From: VRUE01 sp035548675
GTDB taxonomy: Bacteria > Actinomycetota > Thermoleophilia > Solirubrobacterales > 70-9
DNA: 64,000 nt
Assembly: GCA_035548675.1 (NCBI GenBank)
Contig: DASZSJ010000142.1
Location: forward strand, 21,843 to 85,842
Direction of reading: 5' to 3'
Made by a program: the position numbers and the translations under genes. Positions within the stretch are counted from its first letter, which is position 1, and each line of letters starts with the position of its first letter. Under the pieces are notes generated by a model, which had not been told where the DNA came from, did no database searches, and worked only from the letters and a program-made list of their open reading frames with translations. This document shows, in pieces, positions 55,646 to 62,533 of this stretch.

Positions 55646-56670
55646 GCCCGACCGATCTATCGATCGTCATCCCGGTGCTGAATGAGAGTGAGGCGCTGCC
55701 TGATCTGCTCGAGGAGATCCGGCAGGCGTGCGACGCGCTTGGTGTGAGCTGGGAGGCGATAGTGGTCGACGACGGCTCGACCGACGGCAGCTTCGACCTG
55801 GTCGAAGAGCTGGCCTCCGAGCGGCCCTGGCTGCGCGGCGTGAGGCTGCGTCGCAACTTCGGCAAGTCGGCGGCCCTGGCCGCCGGCTTCGAGCGGAGCC
55901 GGGGGGAGACGGTCGTGACGATCGACGGCGATGGGCAGGACGATCCGGCCGACATTCCAGCGCTCCTCGCCCGTTTGGAGGAGGGTGCCGACCTCGCCAG
56001 CGGCTGGAAGCAGGATCGGCAGGACCCGCTCTCGCGCCGGCTCGCGTCGAAGGTGTTCAACCGGATCACCGGTTGGCTCACCGGCGTCTCGATGCACGAC
56101 ATGAATTGCGGCTTCAAGGCCTACCGCGGCGCCTGCGCCCGCTCGCTGGAGGTCTACGGCGAGCTGCACCGCTACATGCCGGTGCTCGCTTCACAGCAGG
56201 GCTGGCGCGTGGCCGAGGTCCCGGTCAACCACCGGCCGCGCCGACACGGTCGTTCCCGTTTCGGCCTCGAGCGCTACCTGCGCGGCGCTCTGGACCTGCT
56301 CACGGTGGTCTTCCTCGGCCGCTATCAGGACCGGCCCCTGCACCTCTTCGGCGGGCTCGGGCTCTTTCTCACCTCAATCGGTGCCGTGATCGAGCTCTAC
56401 CTCCTGGTGGTGAAGATCGCCGGCCACGCGATCGGCGAGCGGCCCCTTCTCTTCCTCGGCCTCCTCCTGATCGTGGTCGGCGTGCAGCTGCTCACCTTTG
56501 GCCTGTTGGCGCAGATGGTCGTGCTCAACCGCCGCGAGGTGGCGGGATCGGCGCTGGAGCCGGCACAGGTCGAGAGGGTGATCGAGGCCGAAGGCGCGGG
56601 CGAGGCCGATCTCAGTCGCGGCGGCCGCGACAGTGCGCGATCAGCCACGGGAACGCTCCCACCGGCCTGA
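55642..56670 (+). CDS. GtrB/Dpm1-like polyprenyl-phosphate glycosyltransferase with two C-terminal helices
   Basis: This 342-residue protein has LSIVIPVLNESEALPDLLEE, AIVVDDGSTDGSFDLV, VTIDGDGQDDPADIPALLAR, NCGFKAYRGACARSL and HRPRRHGRSRFGLERY, followed by two membrane helices (about residues 230-300) as in GtrB/ArnC-type synthases. It charges polyprenyl phosphate with a hexose on the inner face. It is coupled by ATGA to GT-C paralogue 3, its probable consumer. The C-terminal tail overlaps the 3' end of the convergent methyltransferase by 59 bp. Confidence 0.87.
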   Translation: MSPTDLSIVIPVLNESEALPDLLEEIRQACDALGVSWEAIVVDDGSTDGSFDLVEELASERPWLRGVRLRRNFGKSAALAAGFERSRGETVVTIDGDGQDDPADIPALLARLEEGADLASGWKQDRQDPLSRRLASKVFNRITGWLTGVSMHDMNCGFKAYRGACARSLEVYGELHRYMPVLASQQGWRVAEVPVNHRPRRHGRSRFGLERYLRGALDLLTVVFLGRYQDRPLHLFGGLGLFLTSIGAVIELYLLVVKIAGHAIGERPLLFLGLLLIVVGVQLLTFGLLAQMVVLNRREVAGSALEPAQVERVIEAEGAGEADLSRGGRDSARSATGTLPPA

Positions 56671-57214
56671 CCTCGCGGAAACGGGTTTCCAGCAGGGCCG
56701 GCAGCGTGCGCCGGTTCCAGTGGTTGACGTGCTCAGGGTGGTTGCCGAGGCCCCTCAGGTACTTGCCGCGTAGCAGGCTGCCGAGCTGGAACCAGGGCTC
56801 GTGCGGGGTGGAGACGACCACGTCGCTGCTCGCCACCCGCGCGAGCTCATCCAGAGCCACCTCCGGCTCCGCCAGGTGCTCCAGCACCTCGAGGCAGAGG
56901 ACGAGGTCGAAGCTGCCGTCCTCGAAGGGGAGGTCGGTGACGCTGGCTACCGACGCATCGGCCCAGGGGACGCGGTCCCGCGTGTGCTGCACAGCCTGCT
57001 CGCTGAGGTCGATCGCCGCCGTACGTCCGCGTGGCAGGCAGTCCAGGCGTGCCAGCGTCTCACCCTCGCCGCAGCCGGCGTCGAGGGCGGAGGTCGGCGC
57101 GAGCGGCTCGACCACTTCGCCCAAGCGAGCGTAGAACCGGCCGATCATCCCTCGCACCACCGGGTTGCCGGTCTGGAACTTCTCGTAGTTGCTGCTGGAG
57201 GTCCCCGCCTCGAT
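56612..57214 (-). CDS. Class I SAM methyltransferase with a putative ATC start
   Basis: This protein of about 200 residues has SALDAGCGEGETLARL, TAAIDLSEQAVQHT, FDLVLCLEVLEHLAEPE and VVVSTPHEPWFQLGSLLRGK, typical of Methyltransf_11 proteins found near glycan clusters. The familiar N-terminal segment NYEKFQTGNPVVRGMIGRFY extends upstream of the first GTG (57160), but between it and an in-frame TAG there is no ATG, GTG or TTG. An ATC at 57214 lies exactly 6 nt after TAGACT, the leaderless geometry of other genes here, so I start there. Its substrate is unknown. Confidence 0.75.
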   Translation of the reverse strand: MEAGTSSSNYEKFQTGNPVVRGMIGRFYARLGEVVEPLAPTSALDAGCGEGETLARLDCLPRGRTAAIDLSEQAVQHTRDRVPWADASVASVTDLPFEDGSFDLVLCLEVLEHLAEPEVALDELARVASSDVVVSTPHEPWFQLGSLLRGKYLRGLGNHPEHVNHWNRRTLPALLETRFREVRPVGAFPWLIAHCRGRRD

Positions 57215-57220
57215 CCGTCC

Positions 57221-57226
57221 AGTCTA
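57221..57226 (-). promoter_or_regulatory. Leaderless -10 hexamer TAGACT on the minus strand
   Basis: TAGACT (57226-57221) ends 6 nt before the ATC at 57214, which would be the first transcribed codon of the methyltransferase. Confidence 0.45.
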
Positions 57227-57241
57227 GGTGGAGTGGCTGCG

Positions 57242-57247
57242 TAAGAT
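57242..57247 (+). promoter_or_regulatory. Leaderless -10 hexamer TAAGAT for lhr
   Basis: TAAGAT ends 7 nt before TTG 57255, favouring that start over GTG 57228. Confidence 0.45.
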
Positions 57248-57254
57248 CCATGGG

Positions 57255-60200
57255 TTGGTCGCCAATGCAAAGAAGAGTGCGGGATCTGACCCGCTGGCCC
57301 CCTTCAGTGCCCCGGTAAGACGCTGGTTCGAGGCCTCGTTCGAGGGCCCGACGCCGGCTCAGGCCGGCGGCTGGGAGGCGATCTCGAGCGGCGCCAACGC
57401 GCTGATCTGCGCCCCCACCGGCTCGGGCAAGACGCTGGCCAGCTTCCTCTGGGGGATCGACAAGCTCTCGCGCGAGGAGGACCGTGGCGACGGGGTCCGC
57501 CTCGTCTACGTCTCGCCGCTGAAGGCGCTCTCTTACGACATCGAGCGCAACCTGCGGGCGCCGTTGCGGGGGATCGGCGCCGACATCTCCGTCGGCCTGC
57601 GCACCGGCGACACGCCGCAGAAAGAGCGCCAGGCGATGCGGCGCAAGCCGCCGGACATCCTGATCACCACGCCCGAGTCGCTGTATCTGATGCTCTCCTC
57701 GGGGGCGCGGGAGATTTTGACCACGGTTGAGGCGGTGATCGTCGACGAGATCCACGCGGTGGCCCAATCGAAGCGGGGCGCTCATCTGGCGTTGACGTTG
57801 GAGAGGCTCGAGCATCTTGTGGGGGCATCGGAGGAGGGGTCGGCGGAGCAACAGCGGGGAGGCTCCGGCGACCCCTCCCCCGATGCCCTCCAACGGATCG
57901 GCCTCTCAGCTACGCAAAGACCGTTGGAGCGCATAGCTCAGTTCTTGGTTGGGCCGAAACGGGCGTGTGAGATTGTCGATGCCGGGATCGCCAAGGAGCT
58001 CGACTTGGAGATCGTCGTGCCGGTCGAGGACATGGCCGAACCCGGGGCGCCCGCCTTCCCGAGCGAGGATGGGAATCCCGCTGACGGCGAGCCCCTCGCT
58101 CACGTTCGCTCGATCTGGCCCGCCATCTACCCCGAGCTGCTCAAGCTCGTCCAGGAACACACCTCGACGATCGTCTTCGTCAACAATCGGCGCGGCGCCG
58201 AGCGGCTCGCCAAGCGGCTGAACGAGCTCGCCAACGGGGAAGGGGAGCAGGAGCTGCCCGCGACCGAGCACGCCGGCAACAGCAAGGTCGATGGGGAGGC
58301 GGTCGAGATCGCTCGCGCCCACCACGGCTCGCTTTCCCACGAGGAGCGCACCGTGGTCGAGGAGATGCTCAAGTCGGGTCAGCTGCCCTGCCTGGTCGCG
58401 ACCTCCTCGCTGGAGCTCGGCATCGACATGGGGGCCGTCGACCTGGTGATCCAGGTCGAGTCGCCGAAGTCGGTCAGCCGCGGATTGCAGCGGGTCGGGC
58501 GCGCCGGTCACTCGCTCGGCGAGGTCTCGCGGGGGCGCATCTTCCCCAAGTTCCGCGCCGACCTGCTCGAGTGCGCGGTCGTCGCCCGGCGCATGCGCGA
58601 AGGCGCGATCGAGGAGACGGTGATCCCGCAGAACCCGCTCGACGTGCTCGCCCAGCAACTGGTCGCGATGGCGGCGCTCGACGAGTGGGAGGTCGACGAG
58701 GTCGAGCGGCTCGTCACCGCCGCCGAGCCCTTCCGCGAGCTCTCGCGCGAACAGCTGGAGAACGTGCTCGACATGCTCGACGGGCGCTATCCCTCCGACC
58801 GCTTCGCCGAGCTGCGCCCGCGGATCGTCTGGGACCGCGCCGAGGGAACCATGCACGGCCGCAAAGGCGCCCGTTCGCTGGTCGTCACCAACGCCGGCAC
58901 GATCCCCGACCGCGGCCTCTACGGCGTCCACCTGCCCGACGGCCGCCGCGTCGGCGAGCTCGACGAGGAGATGGTCTACGAGGCCCGCCCCGGCCAGACC
59001 TTCCTGCTCGGCGCGACGACCTGGCGGATCGAGGACATCACCCGCGACCGCGTCATCGTCAGCCCCGCGCCCGGCGTCCCCGGCGCCGTGCCCTTCTGGA
59101 AGGGCGACGGCATCGGCCGCCCCGCCGAGCTCGGGCGGGCGATCGGCGCCTTCGCCCGCGAGGCGGTCTCGCGCCAGCCGGTGGAGCTGGCCAAGGAGCA
59201 CGACCTCGACCGCCGCGCCGCCGAGAACCTCGTCGCCTACCTGCGCGAGCAGCAGGCCGCGACCCGCGTCGTCCCCTCCGACGAGACGATCGTGGTCGAG
59301 CGCTTCCGCGACGAGATCGGCGACTGGCGACTCTGCGTGCTCTCGCCCTACGGCGGCCGCGTCCACGCCGCCTGGGGCCTGGCGCTGGCGGCCAAGATCC
59401 GCGCCGAGCGCGAGCTCGAGGCGGACGCGATCTGGTCCGACGAAGGCATCGTCGTCCACCTGCCCGACGCCGACGAGCCGCCGCCCGCGGACCTCGTCCT
59501 GATCGATCCCGAGGAGATCGAAGACCTCGTCGTCGGCGAGCTCTCCGGCTCGGCCCTCTTCGGCTCGCACTTCCGCGAGAACGCCGCCCGCTCGCTGCTG
59601 ATCCCGCGCGCCTACCCCGGCAAGCGCACGCCGCTCTGGCAGCAGCGGCTGAAGGCGCAGAGCCTGCTCGAGGTCGCTCGCGACTTCCCCCGCTTCCCGG
59701 TCGTGCTCGAGACCTACCGCGAGTGCCTGCGCGACGTCCTCGACCTGCCCTCGCTGGCCGAGCTGCTGCGCGACCTGCACTCGCGCCGGCTCAACCTGGT
59801 CGAGGTCGAGACGCCGACCGCCTCCCCCTTCGCCTCCTCGCTGCTCTTCGACTACGTCGCCACCTACATGTATGAGGGGGACACGCCGAACGCCGAGCGG
59901 CGCGCCGCCGCCCTGGCGCTCGACCGCGACCTGCTGCGCGAGCTGCTCGGCCAGGAGGAGCTGCGCGAGCTGATCGACCCCGGGGCGCTGGAGGAGGTCG
60001 AGGCCCAGCTGCAGCACCGCACCGAGGCCGGGCGGGCCGGCGACCGCGATGCCCTGCAGCAGGTCCTGCGCAACCTCGGCGACCTGACCGCGGCGGAGTG
60101 CGAGGAGCGCGTGGCGGCGGGCTACTCGGCGGCTTCGATGCTGGAGAAGCTCGTCAGCGAGCGCCGCGCTGCCAAGGTGCGGATCGCCGGCGAGGAGCGC

Positions 60201-61763
60201 TACATCGCCGCCGAGGACGCCGGCCTCTTCCGCGACGCGCTCGGTGTCCCGCCGCCGCCCGGCCTGCCCGAGAGCTTCCTCGAGGAGAGGGCCGACCCGC
60301 TGGCCGCGCTCGTGCGCCGCTATGCCCGCACCCACGGCCCCTTCCCGACCGCCCAACTCGCCGCCCGCTACGGCATCGACCCCACCCCGGCGCTGAAGGA
60401 GCTGGAGCGCTCCGGCGCCCTCGTCCGCGGCGAGCTGCTCCCCGGCGGCAGCGAGCGCGAGTGGTGCGACGCCGACGTGCTGCGCCGCGTGCGCCGCGCC
60501 AGCCTCGCCCACCTGCGGCGCGAAGTCGAGCCCGCCGGCCGCGACCGTTTCGCCCGCTTCCTGCCGAGCTGGCAGAACGTCGACGCTCACCGCGCCGCCG
60601 GTGCCGGCCCCGACCGCCTGCGCGAGGCGCTGGTGCCGCTGCAGGGCGTCGCCCTCACCCCCAAGGTCTGGGAGCAGGACGTGCTGCCGCGTCGCCTCGG
60701 CGCTTACTCGCCGACCTGGCTCGACGAACTCTGCACCAGCGGCGAAGTGGTCTGGATCGGGGCCGGGGCCCGCGGCCGCAACGACGGCCGCGTCGCCCTC
60801 TACTTCCGCGACGACGTCCGCCTCGCCGGCCCGCCCCCGGCCAACGTCAGGCTGGAGGTGCCCGGCGAGGAGGTGCACCGGGCGATTGCCGAGCGCCTCG
60901 CGGCCGGGCCGGCCTTCTGGCTGGATCTGCTCGCCGACATCGAGCAGCCCCCCGAGGAGTTGCACAGTGCCCTCTGGGACCTCGCCTGGGCCGGCGCGGT
61001 GACCAACGATGCCTTCGCGCCGCTGCGCCAACCGCGCCTGCGCGTCGCCGCTTCTGCCGAGCAGCGCGGTCGCCGCTTCGCCCGCCGCCGCGGGGCCGGC
61101 GCCGCCGTGCAGGGTCGCTGGTCGCTGACCGCGCCACTCTTCGCCAATGCCCCCGCCGCCGGCCCGCGCCTGCGCGCCCAGGCCGAGCTGATGCTCGAGC
61201 GCTACGGCATCGTCACCCGCGAGACCGTCCTCGCCGAGGGCATTCCCGGCGGCTTCTCCAGCCTCTACGCCGAGCTCGGCAATCTGGAGCTGCTCGGCAC
61301 TGCCCGCCGCGGCTACTTCGTCGAGGGCCTGGGCGGCGCCCAGTTCGCCCTGCCCGGCGCGGTCGAGCGCCTGCGCTCATTGCCGCTCGAGGACGGCTCC
61401 TTCGCCCTCCTCGCCGCCACCGACCCCGCCAACCCCTATGGCGCCTCGCTGCCCTGGCCAAAACCCCCGGGCGGGCGCCGCCCCGCCCGCACGCCCGGCG
61501 CCCACGTGCTGATGCGCGACGGCGCCCCGGTGATCTACGTCGAGCGCGGCGGCCGCGGCATCGTCCGCCTGGTCGAGCTGAGCGACGAGGAGCTGGCCGC
61601 CGCAGTCGCTGCCCTGGCCGCCGAGGTCGCCGCTGGCCGCCTGCCCAAGCTCGCGATCGAGAAGCTCGACGGCGAGCCCGTGATCGGCTCAGGCAAGGAG
61701 GATGCGCTGCTCGACGCCGGCTTCAGCCGCGGCCCGCGCAAGCTCACGCTCGCGGCCCGCTGA
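57255..61763 (+). CDS. lhr: Lhr-type long ATP-dependent helicase
   Basis: This protein of about 1502 residues has the Q-motif region FEGPTPAQAGGW, Walker A APTGSGKTLASFLW, Walker B IVDEIHAV, the SAT motif RIGLSATQRPLERI, TIVFVNNRRGAERLAKRLNE, ATSSLELGIDMGAVDLVIQV and GLQRVGRAGHS, then the long Lhr-core and C-terminal winged-helix/beta-barrel regions. Mycobacterial Lhr is a 3'-5' DNA helicase induced by DNA damage and has the same length. TTG 57255 is preferred because TAAGAT lies 7 nt before it; GTG 57228 would add nine residues. A 70-nt hairpin-coding insertion (57821-57890) lies before the SAT motif. Confidence 0.93.
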   Translation: MVANAKKSAGSDPLAPFSAPVRRWFEASFEGPTPAQAGGWEAISSGANALICAPTGSGKTLASFLWGIDKLSREEDRGDGVRLVYVSPLKALSYDIERNLRAPLRGIGADISVGLRTGDTPQKERQAMRRKPPDILITTPESLYLMLSSGAREILTTVEAVIVDEIHAVAQSKRGAHLALTLERLEHLVGASEEGSAEQQRGGSGDPSPDALQRIGLSATQRPLERIAQFLVGPKRACEIVDAGIAKELDLEIVVPVEDMAEPGAPAFPSEDGNPADGEPLAHVRSIWPAIYPELLKLVQEHTSTIVFVNNRRGAERLAKRLNELANGEGEQELPATEHAGNSKVDGEAVEIARAHHGSLSHEERTVVEEMLKSGQLPCLVATSSLELGIDMGAVDLVIQVESPKSVSRGLQRVGRAGHSLGEVSRGRIFPKFRADLLECAVVARRMREGAIEETVIPQNPLDVLAQQLVAMAALDEWEVDEVERLVTAAEPFRELSREQLENVLDMLDGRYPSDRFAELRPRIVWDRAEGTMHGRKGARSLVVTNAGTIPDRGLYGVHLPDGRRVGELDEEMVYEARPGQTFLLGATTWRIEDITRDRVIVSPAPGVPGAVPFWKGDGIGRPAELGRAIGAFAREAVSRQPVELAKEHDLDRRAAENLVAYLREQQAATRVVPSDETIVVERFRDEIGDWRLCVLSPYGGRVHAAWGLALAAKIRAERELEADAIWSDEGIVVHLPDADEPPPADLVLIDPEEIEDLVVGELSGSALFGSHFRENAARSLLIPRAYPGKRTPLWQQRLKAQSLLEVARDFPRFPVVLETYRECLRDVLDLPSLAELLRDLHSRRLNLVEVETPTASPFASSLLFDYVATYMYEGDTPNAERRAAALALDRDLLRELLGQEELRELIDPGALEEVEAQLQHRTEAGRAGDRDALQQVLRNLGDLTAAECEERVAAGYSAASMLEKLVSERRAAKVRIAGEERYIAAEDAGLFRDALGVPPPPGLPESFLEERADPLAALVRRYARTHGPFPTAQLAARYGIDPTPALKELERSGALVRGELLPGGSEREWCDADVLRRVRRASLAHLRREVEPAGRDRFARFLPSWQNVDAHRAAGAGPDRLREALVPLQGVALTPKVWEQDVLPRRLGAYSPTWLDELCTSGEVVWIGAGARGRNDGRVALYFRDDVRLAGPPPANVRLEVPGEEVHRAIAERLAAGPAFWLDLLADIEQPPEELHSALWDLAWAGAVTNDAFAPLRQPRLRVAASAEQRGRRFARRRGAGAAVQGRWSLTAPLFANAPAAGPRLRAQAELMLERYGIVTRETVLAEGIPGGFSSLYAELGNLELLGTARRGYFVEGLGGAQFALPGAVERLRSLPLEDGSFALLAATDPANPYGASLPWPKPPGGRRPARTPGAHVLMRDGAPVIYVERGGRGIVRLVELSDEELAAAVAALAAEVAAGRLPKLAIEKLDGEPVIGSGKEDALLDAGFSRGPRKLTLAAR
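57821..57890 (+). repeat. Intragenic hairpin within lhr
   Basis: Arms 57821-57842 and 57869-57890 are reverse complements with two wobble positions (core GCATCGGAGGAGGGGTCG), loop 26 nt. It encodes a polar segment, GASEEGSAEQQRGGSGDPSP, between the DEIH box and the SAT motif, where a linker tolerates insertion. Confidence 0.6.
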
Positions 61764-61786
61764 GCCTGCCGACGGCTCTCAAGCGC

Positions 61787-61792
61787 GATAAT
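61787..61792 (+). promoter_or_regulatory. Leaderless -10 hexamer GATAAT
   Basis: GATAAT ends 6 nt before ATG 61799 of the Crp/Fnr gene and is close to the sigma-70 consensus. Confidence 0.5.
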
Positions 61793-61798
61793 CCCTCC

Positions 61799-62500
61799 AT
61801 GGAGGAAGGTCAGGCGGGGCTGGGAGCTGTCGAGCTGCTGCGCAGCGTGCCGCTCTTCTCCGACCTCGAAGAGGCGGAGTTGGAGCGCTTTTCGCGCGTT
61901 GCCGTCGCTCGCTCGTTCCCGGCCGGCACGCGGGTATTCCACGAGGGCGACCACTCGGACGCCTGCTACATCGTTCGCGACGGCAGCTTCCGGGTTACGC
62001 GCGAGCACTCGGACGGGCGTGCGATCACCCTGGCGAGCCTCGGTCCCGGCGACATCTTCGGCGAGCTGGCGATGCTCGACGGCGAGGTGCGCTCGGCCAG
62101 CGTCGAAGCGCTCAGCGACGGTGAGCTGCTCGCCCTGCCGGCGAGCGAGGTGCGGGCGCTATTGGCCCGCCATCCCGAGATCACGGTCAAGCTGATCGCG
62201 GCTCTGGTCCGGCGGCTGCGCACCGCCAACGAGCGCATCTCACGCCAGTCCTTCCAGACCGTGCCCAGTCGCGTCGCCGGGGTCCTCCTGCAACTTGTCG
62301 CCGAGGAGTCGCCGCGCGAGGGCGACGGCGGCGAGGTGACGATCCGGATGAACCAGGCCGATCTGGCCCAGCTCGCCGGCACCTCGCGCGAGAGTGTCAG
62401 TCGCTTCCTCGCCGACCTCGAGCGGGCTGGCATCGTCCAGCCCGGCCGCGGGCGCGTCACCGTGCTGGCGCCCGAGAAGCTGCGCAACTACATCTTCTAG
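61799..62500 (+). CDS. Crp/Fnr-family transcriptional regulator
   Basis: This 233-residue protein has a cyclic-nucleotide-binding-type beta roll (about residues 15-130: FPAGTRVFHEGDHSDACYIV, LGPGDIFGELAMLDGEVRSA) and a C-terminal winged helix (MNQADLAQLAGTSRESVSRF, then LERAGIVQPGRG). FGELAMLDGEVRSA resembles the phosphate-binding cassette of Crp, so cAMP or a relative may bind; there is no Fnr-type cysteine cluster. It resembles actinobacterial Crp/GlxR. It is leaderless from GATAAT. Its targets are unknown, and a role in regulating the polysaccharide locus would be speculation. Confidence 0.9.
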   Translation: MEEGQAGLGAVELLRSVPLFSDLEEAELERFSRVAVARSFPAGTRVFHEGDHSDACYIVRDGSFRVTREHSDGRAITLASLGPGDIFGELAMLDGEVRSASVEALSDGELLALPASEVRALLARHPEITVKLIAALVRRLRTANERISRQSFQTVPSRVAGVLLQLVAEESPREGDGGEVTIRMNQADLAQLAGTSRESVSRFLADLERAGIVQPGRGRVTVLAPEKLRNYIF

Positions 62501-62501
62501 T

Positions 62502-62520
62502 CCAGCCCTTGGCGGGCTGG
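62502..62520. terminator. Hairpin between convergent crp-like and RTX genes
   Basis: CCAGCCC (62502-62508) and GGGCTGG (62514-62520) pair perfectly around TTGGC, starting one base after the regulator stop. No U-tract is present. Confidence 0.55.
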
Positions 62521-62533
62521 TCCGGCCCGCCGC

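Noticed and set aside
10053..57829. A 12-mer TTGTGGGGGCAT shared by the 10039 palindrome and the lhr hairpin
   Set aside because: It lies in the loop of one and the arm of the other; a GC-biased 12-mer shared once can be chance, and a third partial match (20547) is shorter.
57906..61031. A 1041-codon open frame antisense to lhr
   Set aside because: The plus strand has all helicase motifs with canonical codon use; the antisense frame is rich in Val, Gly, Asp, Ala and Leu without any domain, as expected opposite a GC-rich gene.
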